Both the position numbers and the translations under genes were made by a program. The notes beneath the pieces are model-generated. The model made no database searches. It was not told the origin of the DNA and worked only from the letters and a program-made list of their open reading frames with translations. Shown here in pieces: positions 33,901 to 44,650 of a DNA stretch of 64,000 bases; the first letter of the stretch is position 1; each line of letters starts with the position of its first letter. The stretch is from Cladorhizidae sp. MBARI D1340-BT2 (lineage: Eukaryota > Porifera > Demospongiae > Poecilosclerida > Cladorhizidae), in the NCBI GenBank assembly GCA_028752905.1, contig JAQNBH010000007.1:44319588-44383587 (forward strand). The letters run 5' to 3'.

Positions 33901-36900
33901 AGCCATCAACATTCTAGTCAAGTTGACTCTCCTCTGCCCTGGGCTTCCTGATCTGTGGATGATGTTGGCCAGGTTAGCAGTATGAATGTCTGCACGTGTA
34001 TCGCAGTACCCCCCCCCCCCCCCCCCCCCCCCCCTGGAAATTGTATTATTAGAAACTTTGTCACATCTTTAAACACCATGCCCCCCCCCCCCCCCCCCCC
34101 CCCTTGAAATCCAGATTCCTCCAGTTGCTCCCCCTTGGACAATTTTCTAAATGAAACCCTGGCAGTGCATAGGAACCTGATTTGCAATGCAGCAGTGACT
34201 AAGGTCAATAACTTGTCCTCATTTGGTAGTTTGTGTGGTGTGGTCATGCTACAAGCCAGTGTGGTGTGGTTAGCTTACGGGATATACCACGGACAAAGCT
34301 CATGGTTGTGGCCTTGCTAGAATGTGAGGCTCACATGAAGGACTAGAGTAACCACTGACAAAAGCTCATGGCTGTGGCCTTGCTAGAATGTCTGTGAGGC
34401 TCACATGAAGGACTAGAGTAACCACTGACAAAAGCTCATGGCTGTGGCCTTGCTAGAATGTCTGTGAGGCTCACATGAGAATGACTAGAGTAACCACTGA
34501 TAAAAGCTCATGGCTGTGGCCTTGCTAGAATGTCTGTGAGGTTCTCATGTCACATGAAGGACTAGAGCACTGTAACTCTGACAAAGGCTCATGGCTGTGG
34601 CCTTGCTAGAATATCTGTGAGGTGCACATGGAGGACTAGAGTACTGTAACTCTGACAAAGGCTCATGGCTGTGGCCTTGCTAGAAAGTCTGTGAGGCTCA
34701 CATGAAGGACTAGAGTAATGTAACTCTGACAAAGGCTCATGGCTGTGGCCTTGCTAGAATGTCTGTGAGGTTCACATGAAGGACTAGATTACTGTAACTG
34801 ACAAAGGCTCAGGCTGTGGCCTTGCTAGAATGTCTGCGAGGTGCACATGAAGGACTAGAATACTGTAACTCTGACAAAGGCTCATGGCTGTGGCCTTGCT
34901 AGAAAGTCTGTGAGGCTCACATGAAGGACTAGAGTAATGTAACTCTGACAAAGGCTCATGGCTGTGGCCTTGCTAGAATGTCGGTGAGGCTCACATGAAG
35001 GACTAGAGTAACCACTGACAAAAGCTCATGGTTGTGGCCTTGCTAGAATATCTGTGAGGTGCACATGAAGGACTAGAGTATACTGTAACTCTGACAAAGG
35101 CTCATGGCTGTGGCCTTGCTAGAATGTCGGTGAGGCTCACATGAAGGACTAGAGTACTGTAACTCTGACAAAGGCTCATGGCTGTGGCCTTGCTAGAATG
35201 TCTGTGAGGTGCACATGGAGGACTAGAGTATACTGTAACTCTGACAAAGGCTCATGGCTGTGGCCTTGCTAGAAAGTCTGTGAGGCTCACATGAAGGACT
35301 AGATTACTGTAACTGACAAAGGCTCAGGCTGTGGCCTTGCTAGAATGTCTGCGAGGTGCACATGAAGGACTAGAATACTGTAACTCTGACAAAGGCTCAT
35401 GGTTGTGACCTTGCTAGAATGTCGGTGAGGCTCACATGAAGGACTGGAGAACATTTGGGGTGCTTCATGTGAAGGCATTGTCTCCTATAAACTCTGCAGT
35501 ACTGAATCACAGGATTGCCTGCTGGTGCCGTACGATTGCAGAGTATCTGTGAATGATCGAAGTTTAGGAGTGGCCTAGCCAGTATTAGGCAGGCTAGAAA
35601 GTTGAACTTAGTCTGACCCTGTGCTGAGTCAGCATCATTAACATGTGTCTGTTATAATCCGTACCCTTTGTTCTTTGCTTTGTTCCTCGCAGGATTAAGG
35701 AGTTGGACGGTATTGATGGATGTGTGACTTTGGAGGAGGCCATCTGCATCTCCCCCATGAACCCAGAGCTGTACTACCTCGCTGCAAGGCTGGAGCTGTC
35801 CAGAATGGACAAAGTCAAGCCAGATCCGAGCACGGGCACCACGGATTCTTGTGGCAGGCCATGTGCCGGTCCCTCGCATTGTGTGGGGGAGACTGTGGAG
35901 TGGCTGAGTCGGTGTGTGAGAGCATTCTATAAAACTGACAGTGCAGAGACCCTGTCTGCGGCACAAGTCTTGACTCTGTACAGGTAGGCAGTCCAGTGTG
36001 AGCAAGTGGTGGCTGGTGAACAGTCGATCGAGTATTGTTAAAAGTTATTGCAATTTATTTTCTGAGCTAAAGCACAATTTATTGGACTTTGGGGGTCGGG
36101 AATATCCTAGGGCCCCTCCCCTCTATGAAACTATAGGGAAACTATACTCCTAAAATGTGTCCCTATATATTTTAGTGCCTTACATTCCATTTATATTTTG
36201 GGGGTGGAATGAAACTTGTTTCTTGAACATTCACGGCAAAACAAGTTCCCCCTCATTGCTTACTGACATAACATTTTTATGTGAAATGAGTTATGAACCT
36301 CGTTGAGTGAGACCGTGCACTGTGTGCTTAGAAAACTGCTGAATCAGATGATTGGTTACCAGCCAGCTGTCCCGACGCTCGCTGAAGGAGTGGACCCTAG
36401 AAACTTGAAGGAAGCACAATGTCCTCTGTGGATGTGCTACTGGTAAGTACAGCATGACTGTCAGGAAGGGCATTAGCGAGAGTCGGCCAAGAAGGCTTCC
36501 CAAGTCTTCTTTTCCTTCCTTTTTTTCCCTTTTTTTTCCCCTCTCTTTTTTTTCCCCTCTCTTTTTTTTCTCCACTTCCCCCCCCCCCCCCCCCCCCCTT
36601 CTTTTCTTTTCTTTTCTTTTTTTCTTCTTCTTTTCTCCTACTTTTCTTTTCCTTTCCTTTTTTTCTTCTTTACACCCCCCCCCTTTTTTTCCCCTTTTTT
36701 TTCCCTTTCCTTTTTTTTCCCCTTTCCTTTTTTTTTCTTTTTTTTCTTTTTTCTTTTTTTTTCCCTCTTTTTTATTTCCCCCCCCCCCTTTTCTTTTCCT
36801 TTCTTTTTTTTCCTTCTTTTTCTTTTCTTTTCTTTCTTTTCTTTCTTTTGTTCTTCCTTTATTTTTATCATGTCTGAATGGCCCCTGAATGGCCCCTGGA

Positions 36901-38613
36901 ACCATGCTTTACCACTGCCCTTCTTTGGAGTCACCAGTCCAAAGAAGAAGCAGTATTGTTGTTTGAAACCAGCTTAGAGCTGGATCCCGTGTTGCATTGT
37001 GTGTGGACGGAGACTTGGAGCCTGTTGTTAAACGGCAGGTGTGAATTCAAATGACATTTCGTTGGCTTGGTGTAGACAAATCTTCTCTGTCTGCTGCTTG
37101 ATATTGAAGGCATGCGTGACTGTATGCCACTCCCTTTGTCGTGCAGTCTCCTTGTGGAGCTAACCATTGTGCCGTCCACCAGCATGTCTGGAGGAGAACT
37201 CTTCCACCAGGGGGCTGAGGATGCATATGAATCCGCAGTTCATGCAGTGCACTCTCCTGAGGCCCACAAGACTCTTTGGAGAGAGTACATCTACTACATG
37301 AGGTCCAAGGTTGCTGCTGGAAACCAGGAGGACTTCCAGCGATTCCTGGACTGTGTGCATCGCTGTTTGATTGATGTGGAGTGTAGCTCCAGTACCAGTG
37401 GTGGTCGGTCTGCCTCGCAATCCACTCCCGGCTCCTATACAGATTACTCGTTCCATAACGAAGTAAGTAGGACTGTTTAAACTTAACTCTGAGTAGAATG
37501 GAGTTGTGCATGAGATTCTTCCAAGTCTCATCACTTGTTCATGTGTTTCTGCAAGCTTGTATGTCTTGGGCAAGAAGCCATTAGGTTTTGGTTGGATGAA
37601 CACATGCCCTCTGACCCTTCTTCCTGATGTCCCTATGATGTATTATGCTAGGCAGGAAGAGAGATGGACAACGTAGGGTGCAGCTAGTAACAGCTGTGGT
37701 GTATGTTACTTCCACAGATGGTTCGTGTGGTTACTTCCTGTCTTCCTCCTGCCTCTGCCTTCAAGTTCACTGTTCTCAGAAATTTTGCGAGGAGATTTCC
37801 GAGGAACACGACCCTACTTACCGAGTAAGCCACACCAATATGTCACTTTGGGCCAGGTGGATGGCAATTGTTTGATAGGTGGACAGCTTGCTATTGTTAC
37901 CCATTATCTGGTCATTAGGCTGGTGCAGTGTGCTCTACTACAGAAGCCACCCAATGTGGATTTTTCTCAAATCACATTAGCAGAGTTCCTAGCACTCTAT
38001 CCACAACAATCCCCAAAGCTCTGGAAACAGTAAGTTTCCCCATTATGGTGTAATTGTTTTTAAATTCTACTCTAAGATGTAATTGCTTCACCTATTCAGC
38101 AATCTAATTGTGGTGTAATTGTTTGTATGTGATAATTATAGTGTAGTGCTTTGATGTGATTATGTTGCCATGGAGATTGTAATCACTTGGTGAGCTGATA
38201 TGGTTATTGTCTTGTAGAGCCATTGTGGTGGAGTTGGAGCTTGGTCATGTCAAGGAAGCGAGATGGATGTTCAACAAAGCGTTGCTGGCTCTTCCTCTTC
38301 ACGTAGACCTGTGGCGAGATGTTAGTAACCATGCCAACCATACAGATGTTGTTTTGTGTTTAACCCCTTTATTGCTCTCTTTGTTGTTGTTGACTTCCTC
38401 CTCACTATGTGTGTGTGCGTGTCGTGTGTGCACTAATCCTAGTTCCTTTTGTTTGAGCTGAAGGAGCTCGTTGCTGATTCTGCTTCCTCCTCGTCGGACT
38501 TGAAATACCAGAGGGTCATGGCTTTGGTTGAAAGAGCTCGGCCGTTTGGGATAGATCTCGTTTTAGTGCTACGAGATCTAGCTGCCATCACTGCAGCTCC
38601 TACTACTAGCTAG
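15912..38613 (+). CDS. ZFC3H1: ZFC3H1 homologue, CCCH zinc-finger and HAT-repeat scaffold of nuclear exosome targeting, very long
   Basis: Sixteen exons with matching phases: 15912-16239, 16691-21816, 22111-22290, 22355-22885, 24391-28019, 28133-28418, 29248-29488, 33567-33972, 35693-35983, 36332-36442, 36931-37038, 37147-37462, 37718-37824, 37919-38029, 38218-38320, 38443-38613 (TAG). They give about 4014 codons, against about 1990 in human. The N-terminal half is Ser-rich and disordered with SR motifs and internal repeats; exon 4 is coiled-coil-like; exon 5 holds a 12-aa repeat array. The diagnostic region is LLMFSSYR, then C-x7-C-x4-C-x3-H (C3119, C3127, C3132, H3136) in CRFELTGVCSDSSCTAQH. 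Exons 6-16 encode HAT/TPR-like helices (about 3265-4014). In mammals ZFC3H1 links MTR4 and PABPN1 (PAXT) to decay polyadenylated nuclear RNA. ATG 15912 is the first in frame. Exon 7 appears to use a GC donor. Confidence 0.93.
18121..18297 (+). repeat. Coding tandem repeat, 21 aa x 3, ZFC3H1 exon 2
   Basis: Three 63-bp copies encode (G)N/KLADLRQQLN-QAESSSADR. The frame is conserved, so copies arose by in-frame duplication. Confidence 0.93.
20971..21102 (+). repeat. Coding tandem duplication, 22 aa x 2, ZFC3H1 exon 2
   Basis: Two near-identical 66-bp copies encode LGSGGEVKRQKASISASS plus NSHS. The near-identity suggests recent duplication. Confidence 0.93.
21365..21780 (+). repeat. Coding tandem repeat, ~147 bp x 3, ZFC3H1 exon 2 end
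   Basis: VVPQAESQDPSSNTSLTV and KPSLTRRPKSSPRSSQIG blocks recur at about 144-147 bp spacing. The first copy is the most diverged (KSKSSRSASQIG). Confidence 0.9.
21865..21970 (+). repeat. Tandem duplication in ZFC3H1 intron 2
   Basis: AGTGGAAGTCCAAACGTTAG and the following GGCAGAGGAGACATTT occur twice, about 42 bp apart. Confidence 0.85.
23288..23520. repeat. Minisatellite, 45-bp unit x 5, ZFC3H1 intron 4
   Basis: Units contain AATGCTTGAAGTATCCTGAC with two alternating variants (ACCCTTCACG / ACTGTTCATG). 45 bp gives open frames on both strands. It is not exonic: it lies between exon 4 (ends 22885) and exon 5 (starts 24391), whose phases join directly. Confidence 0.92.
23803..23965. repeat. 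Minisatellite, 42-bp unit x 4, ZFC3H1 intron 4
   Basis: Units contain TTCCCGGGTAGTTGGTGGGA followed by TGTATAATACATGTATAAA. The last copy is shortened and diverged. Confidence 0.9.
24625..25434 (+). repeat. Coding minisatellite: 36 bp / 12 aa (DLQAADVPLDAG) x ~22.5, ZFC3H1 exon 5
   Basis: Twenty-two full copies and one partial, residues about 2134-2403. Variation is almost all synonymous or conservative (GCG/GCA Ala; VPL/VPM; DAG/DAS; one LL), with no frame break. The copies add about 270 acidic residues to ZFC3H1. Confidence 0.97.
28934..29240 (+). repeat. Minisatellite, 58-bp unit x 5, ZFC3H1 intron 6 acceptor side
   Basis: Each unit ends TATCTCTCTCTCTCTCTCAG|G, a polypyrimidine tract plus AG like a 3' splice site. 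The final, diverged copy (TATGTCTTTCTCTCTGCAG) is the acceptor of exon 7 (starts 29248). So the used acceptor appears to be the last member of an acceptor array. Confidence 0.9.
29592..30138. repeat. Minisatellite, 20-bp unit, left part, ZFC3H1 intron 7
   Basis: Units read GTGTTAGTGTCTGCTGTTGT with 16-18 bp variants. The array is interrupted at 30141 by a Harbinger-type element and resumes at 32123 with the same unit, so it predates the insertion. Confidence 0.95.
30378..31290 (+). pseudogene. MADF-BESS-type accessory gene of the Harbinger element, broken
   Basis: Exon 1 (30378-30498) encodes MDDEKLVEAVRSYSYLWQVS and more of a MADF/Myb-SANT-like N-terminus. After an intron, GADCCVQECMKWWKVL matches the C...W..L core of MADF. 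A stop follows, then SGDAALVSCWRLFGPMSF in another frame. Near 31080-31250, PRKKRKRQVEVDEMDRVL is followed by a frameshift to FGKHVAACLRLLGGRAKAI, which resembles a BESS-like end. Frame breaks make it a pseudogene. Confidence 0.7.
31495..31933 (-). pseudogene. Harbinger transposase remnant: N- and C-terminal ends only
   Basis: From 31933 down, ARKIFQQRLEQGEYHNLLQE and FTYLRMTKERFDSLLKEV match the N-terminal region of HARBI1/ALP1-like nucleases. After an AT-rich junction (about 31580-31640), SAADVRDDFKKFFCSPAGEV resembles the C-terminal VRd.f..yF.s..G of the same family. The DDE catalytic core between them is absent, so the protein is inactive. Confidence 0.75.
32123..33004. repeat. Minisatellite, 20-bp unit, right part, ZFC3H1 intron 7
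   Basis: Same GTGTTAGTGTCTGCTGTTGT array as at 29592-30138, continuing on the far side of the Harbinger insertion. About 44 copies with GAGTGTGTTAG and short variants. Confidence 0.95.
34010..34103. repeat. Two poly-C tracts, ZFC3H1 intron 8
   Basis: C tracts of roughly 23 nt end near 34034 and 34103, separated by about 46 bp. They are G-rich on the other strand and prone to length change. Confidence 0.85.
34300..35450. repeat. Minisatellite, ~65-77-bp unit x ~16, ZFC3H1 intron 8
   Basis: Units contain GGCTGTGGCCTTGCTAGAAT and CACATGAAGGACTAGAGTA. Two alternating classes (with or without ACTGTAACTCTGACAAAGG) suggest higher-order repeat blocks. Confidence 0.93.
36488..36866 (+). repeat. ~380-nt polypyrimidine (C/T) tract, ZFC3H1 intron 10
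   Basis: Nearly uninterrupted T/C sequence with T8, C9 and C18-type blocks. The matching minus-strand ORFs (poly K/E/G) are compositional. The tract lies about 65 nt before the exon 11 acceptor at 36931 on the transcribed sense strand. Confidence 0.93.
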
Positions 38614-39652
38614 CGTATAGGTGTTATTTAATGTACACTCACCGCATACACACATATACACATTGTTAATGCTATTGTGCGCAATGACTAGCCAATCTCC
38701 CCTCAAGTTGGCCTGGTAAGAGTTGAGCATATTGTCGTCGTATTTATGCATACAAAGGTCTATACAGCATATGTCTGTGTTAGCTATGTGTGTACATGTC
38801 TATACATGTGCTGGCCCAATACATTTACCTCTAGGCTCCTGGACACACTTTTTTTTATTTATGGATCTATTTTTATTTTGTCATGTTTTGGTCGTTGAAC
38901 TATCAAAATTCCATTACATCATGTCACCACTTTATTTCTAATTAAGTCATGAACTCCTAATTAATCACTGTTCCTCTGTATGTCTTGTTTGCCGATGGAT
39001 TGCAAGTGCTACCCAGTTCTATTTGCAGTGAGGAGAGTTTCTTGCTTGTTGCTGCCACTACAGTCGAGTGCTAGTAGAGCAAGTGTGCTATATACCAGTG
39101 CTTGTTGCTGCCACTACAGTCGAGTGCTAGTAGAGCAAGTGTGCTATACACCAGTGCTTGTTGCTGCCACTACAGTCGAGTGCTAGTAGAGCAAGTGTGC
39201 TATACACCAGTGCTTGCTGCTGCCACTACAGTCGAGTGCAAGTGTGCTATACACCAGTGCTTGTTGCTGCCACTACAGTCGAGTGCTAGTCGAGGAAGTG
39301 TGCTCTGCTTGCTGCTGCTGCTACATGTGCTACAGAAGAAGTGAACATCAATCTCTATCGTGCCAACACTTGCTCCATCAGTTGCTAATTATCTTGACCG
39401 TTGTGGACTGCTTTGTTTCTGTTTTTCTATAATTATTATGCAGTGTAGTAATTGTTATGTAATTATTATTAATTGTTATGAATGTGTTGAGCAACTGTGG
39501 CTTTAACTTTGTTTAGTACGTTTACACATGAAAATTGATCAAGACTAAAAAAATGATGCGATGAAAAAGCGCTCTGTGGTGGTAACATGTATGGGATGGC
39601 ACCGGTGGTGGGTTCTGGTCTGTATTTGGAGAGGAGGGCAATGAAGTGACGA
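38614..39652. other. Convergent intergenic gap, ZFC3H1 / TMTC 3' ends
   Basis: About 1.04 kb between the ZFC3H1 stop and the TMTC stop on the opposite strand. It must hold both 3' UTRs. No clear AATAAA was found for either gene. The only structure seen is the 56-bp minisatellite at 39044-39305. Confidence 0.6.
39044..39305. repeat. Minisatellite, 56-bp unit x ~5, between ZFC3H1 and TMTC
   Basis: Units contain GCTGCCACTACAGTCGAGTG and CAAGTGTGCTATACACCAGT. One internal unit is shortened by about 14 bp. Confidence 0.92.
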
Positions 39653-42600
39653 TCAGGATCTGTTGTGTGGCATTCGGTCCTTGATTGACGTCAGGAGGGC
39701 AGCTGCATCTGAATAGTAAGGGTCAAGGTTCAATAGTCTGGTCACCAGTTTGGAAGCTTGTTCATGGTCCTTGTTATTGAAGTGAAGTTGTCCTGCTTTG
39801 TAAAGAGCATCCCGGTGGTATGGGTTGACCTGTAGGACACTGTGTAAGGAGTCCAATGCTTCAGCGTAATGGTGCAACTTGGTGTCTACGTAGGATAAGT
39901 TAAGCAGAGCATCCGTGCTGTTGGGGTTCTTGAGAAGCACTCTTTTCCACCTGTGACATGACGAGAGGGAAATGGGAAGGAGGAGTAAAGTTTGAACAAA
40001 TGAGTGAAAAGGCAAAGATGGTCTTATGAGAAGAATTTTATAGGAGTGAAGTGGTAATTATGTTTACGACTAGTATTATGATTGTTCTTACAACTGCCTG
40101 GCTTCCAAGATCTGCTCCGTCTTGCCAGTGGACTGTAAGAGACCAGCCAAGTGTGACATGCCCAAGACATTGCTATCGTCCAATGAGAGCATGTTTCTAA
40201 ATGTCACCTCTGCATGCGAGAGGTAACCAAGTTTCATATACGCCATGCCCAGGTTACAATATGCAGATGGAAGATCTTGGTTGTTCCAGACCGCTTCCTC
40301 GCAGGCATGGATGATGCGTCTGGTTTGGTTGAGTTTGAGCAGGATGGAGCATTTTGTCTCGAAGCTCCTGGTGTAATGTGGATGTTGTGTCAAGACATAG
40401 TTGTTGAGCTTCTGAGCTTCCAGGAGTCGGGAGGAGTTCATAGAAATTACACTAACCAGTAAGTTGTACCGCTCGGCCATCCTGCTCTCCGGAGTATCAC
40501 TGGCTCCCAGTTCTATTGCCCTCCAAAGAGGCTGCATAGGATAAATTAATGTTCACATCAGTATTTTCCATGTACACCAATGTGTACACCAGTATTCTCA
40601 AAGTATACACCAGTATTCTCAATGTATACACCAGTATTCTCAATGTACACAACAGTATTCTCAATGTTCACATCAGTATTCTCAAATGTTCACATCAGTA
40701 TTTTCCATGTACACCAGTATTCTCAATGTAAACATCAGTATTCTCAATGTACACCAGTATTCTAAATGTACACATCAGTATTCTCAAGGTACACAACAGT
40801 ATTCTCAATGTTCACATCAGTACTCTCAAATGTTCACATCAGTATTTTCCATGTACACCAATGTAAACATCAGTATTCTCAATGTACACCAGTATTCTCA
40901 ATGTATACCAGTATTCTCAATGTACACACCATTATTCTACCAGTATTCTCGGTGTAAACATCAGTATTCACAATGTACACACCAGTAATCTCGGTGTACA
41001 CACCAGTAATCTCAGTATACACACCAGTAATCTCAGTGTACACACCAGTATTCTAAGGGGGAAACAAACCTCTTCAGCTTCTTTGTAGCGATGTAAAATA
41101 TTCATGAGGATCCCGTAGTTGTAAAATGCACCAGAAAAGAGCGGGTAAGAATGCATACTGGTTCTATAGAGAACCTCGGCTCGTCTGTAGTCCTCCTGCA
41201 TGGAGAATTCGATTCCGAGGTTGGAGAGCATAATGGCATGGAGTGGGTTGAAGATGACTCCTGCCTTGTTGATGGAGGTGGCTGACAGCCAGTCTCTGTT
41301 CCGGCTCATCGTCTTCATGCTGTACACCACTAGAATGCATCCCAGCATAGTCTTAGTCGGCCAAGTGCCAGCTTGCAATCTTCCAAGCATCATCCAGAAG
41401 CCATAGCTGACGAGTAGACAGAAGCCCATGCTTGGCACGTAGAGGACTCTCTCGGCCACCACAAACCCGACGGGGAAGAAGAAGTTTGAAGCCGGCAAGT
41501 AGGGGAACATCATCAGACATATTCCCATGAGGATAATTCTGCGGTGATCTTTGTCTTGGTGGGTTAAGCAGTACACAGAGAGACCTCCAATTAAACTGAG
41601 GGTCACTCCAGTAAGCACGTTATTCCAGTCCCAGATGGACTCGATAAGTTGAACAGCTCCGTAACGCCAGTCGGCCGAGAGGTGTGAAGGAAGAAAGAGT
41701 AACTTTATGTTAACAAAGACGAGGTGGAGCCAACTCAGTTGCCGATACGGCATTTTCTGACTGAGTGGAGGATTAGCAGAACTGAAATAACAAAAGAGTA
41801 TTCAAGGAAGTCAGTTTTAGGTCTAGAGCACAATTATTACCCTTGATTAATTGCATGCTATTAATATATAATTATACCAGGATGAGCTCTATTGGATGAG
41901 CTCTATTATGGAATATGACCATTTACGAAACAGTAGATCACCTGATCTTGACCAGTGACCACGAAACTTGTATGATTCTTCTCAGCTGACAATCTTTCAA
42001 TCAGCTTCATGAGTTTAAACCGAAATACTTGCCCCAAAGATTTTTCTTGAAATGTTGGCTTCAACAACCAATAAATCCTAAAGCCATGAAACTATTGGCC
42101 TGCTTAGCTTCTGGTTAGTTTTGGCAGCCATAAACGGATTATCATCACTTCTTCACCACAAACACTTCACTGGTGAAAGCAGCCACTGAAGTGGCTACAC
42201 CTTCTAAGACTTGCAGTGGAATGTGGTCACCTCAGCCGTGCATCTTTAGGTATGCCACAAGATTTTGAAGGATACTTCATCAGCACTCATCAAACCCCTC
42301 AGTGTATGCTAGATAATGGTGTTGGTGTGTGTGTATGTGGGTGTTTGACAAACCAGTGGCTTCACTGGCTATTCTGTGAGGAGCACGTGCAACTACAATC
42401 TGCTAAGAATGCAATGAAATGGACATGAGCTACGCAATACCACAGAGTTATTTATTGGAGGGCAGAGTCCTCAGAGATTATTGAGAACGTCCAGTAACCC
42501 GAGACTTACATGGCAAAGGCTTTGCCTGCAGGAACTCCATTGGAGACAACTAATCTAATCAGTAAGAAGATCAGAGCCACACCTGACATCACCACCCCTC

Positions 42601-44580
42601 GCACAATGAACTTCTTGCTTTCCAGAGAATGTGTTGCTAGCCCAGAGGAGAAACCCTTGGAATTCCTGGCCAGGAATCTGAAATTCAACTGAAAGTTGAT
42701 AACAAGCAGCTTGTAATATACCCAACCAGCACATGATGGTATGGTATAAAGGCTAGAATAACAGAATATACTTCACCTCCTAACCATGCAGAGAAACATT
42801 CAAAAGTTACGAGCTGGAACGAGCCACAGTCATGCAAGGTAACAAGTATGCACAAGTATGCACAGAATTCGGGATGCTATACTACGACCTACTTCACCTT
42901 GCAGTGCAGTGAAGAAACATGACATTGCTTGATGCGTATGTATGCATATAAGTACCTTATTGCACAAGAACAGGTCATAGGTGAGGGAGAAGGCCAGTAC
43001 AGTGATGCCTTGCTCTTTGCTAAGCATAGCACACAAGCCCAGGAACAGGCTGAGAACCAGCGCTGGCCAGCATGTGCCACCACCTAATGCAAACATGGAA
43101 CGACGACCGTCAACAGCTGAGAATTCTCAAACTTGTAACATTATACGATACGAGTCGCTGCTCTCGCCAGATATGCTCAGGTGAGCAGACACAATCAGCA
43201 CACACTGTTAGGGACCCCACTGCTGGTGATTATCAGAGGCAAGTATTGATGATGCAGGAAGTGACAAGTGTGAGTTAATCACGGCAGCGCAACACTTGTT
43301 GTCAAGGTGAGCCGTGATGTTATTAAACAAACTATGGCTTTGGACCGACTTTCAATTGAAAGTCGGTCCCGAAAAAGTCCCGAAGCATATAGTGCTTACC
43401 GGTTCTTTCTGATGTGGCTGGCTAGCTAATCACACACTTGAGTGGTCGATCAGCACTAATTACTTCAGCAATTAAAGCAGCCACAGCTAGTGGGCAGAGA
43501 CCATCCTGTGGACACTTCAAAAGTCTCTGAGGCATTTGTACTAATTGGCTAAGGGCTAGTAAACTTGTAAGGCTTGCACATGCGACCGTCGCTCACTACA
43601 AGTACCAGCAAACTTCTTTAGAAGCAACGCGCTTTCTATGTCGGATACATGTCTACAGAGAACTTCTAAGACTAATGGGCATTGATGGTGCTTGGCTCTG
43701 CAAGGGAGTCTGGCATCCTTGATGTTCATCAAGACCTAGTGTGCCAGCAATCAACACACTTGTTATCATCATTGGGTGGAATGCAGCTAAGCGAGATCGG
43801 CTCAGATGATTAAATAACTAAGCTAGTAGTGCATGACAGGGAGCTAGGAGGAGGAGGAGGACGTGCTTCAAATAAACCCCTCCCCAACTCAACCTAATTA
43901 TTGGTTAATTGGACTAGACTTAATTGGACTAGAGAGTTTAATTAGTTGCTGAATATGAACTTTCAATTTGGAATTTTACTATTAATTAAATTTTAATTAC
44001 TATTAATTAAAGAAACAAGTTCCTTTTTGCTTTTCCCTGACAGAGGAATGTTCATATTGAAGAAGACTTCTTCCTTTCTTCTGCTATCCCATGGCAGGGG
44101 CTGCACTAGAGGAAGGGCAGGGAGGGGGGGGGGAGGGGGGTGTAATCTCCTCTTGCATATAAATATTAACTTTCTTGTGGTTGCTAATGCAAGAGGAAGT
44201 GATAGAGTCACACTATTCTTCTTCCAACAACGACAGCCTCCATGATGCCCCATGCTGGGCCATGTCTGATCAAGTGGGAGGTTCTGCCTCGCAGTGGCAC
44301 CGCTCTGGTGCTGGGATAGTGCCAACAACAGTGGATGCAGCAGAGCTAGTGAGCTACACACCTGATACTCTAGCACACTAGCAGGGACTATGAAGACAGG
44401 TCACTCAAACTGAAAATGACAAGCCTATCTATATTTGTATTAGTTTGCATTGTGGGGTGGTCTAGTAGAGCAGATACAATGTTGACTTAGTGGCTATCAA
44501 AATAAGTCACTGAAACTGACAAGCCTATCTATATTTGTATTAGTTTGCATTGGAGTTGTCTAGTGGAGCAGACACAATGT

Positions 44581-44612
<32 letters not shown>

Positions 44613-44619
44613 TGTGTGT

Positions 44620-44650
<31 letters not shown>

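Noticed and set aside
36291..36934. Lys/Glu-rich minus-strand and Phe-rich plus-strand ORFs
   Set aside because: They reflect the polypyrimidine tract in ZFC3H1 intron 10; true exons 10 and 11 flank it.
37645..37875. Alternative frames for ZFC3H1 exon 13 (KFCEEISEEHDPTYR)
   Set aside because: The frame MVRVVTSCLPPASAFKF...LRNFARRFPRNTTLLT fits the phases on both sides and the HAT pattern better.
41070..41760. Shorter TMTC exon 5 starting at an acceptor near 41761
   Set aside because: The upstream acceptor (exon start 41781) has a better pyrimidine tract and restores the ANPPL block expected in the family.
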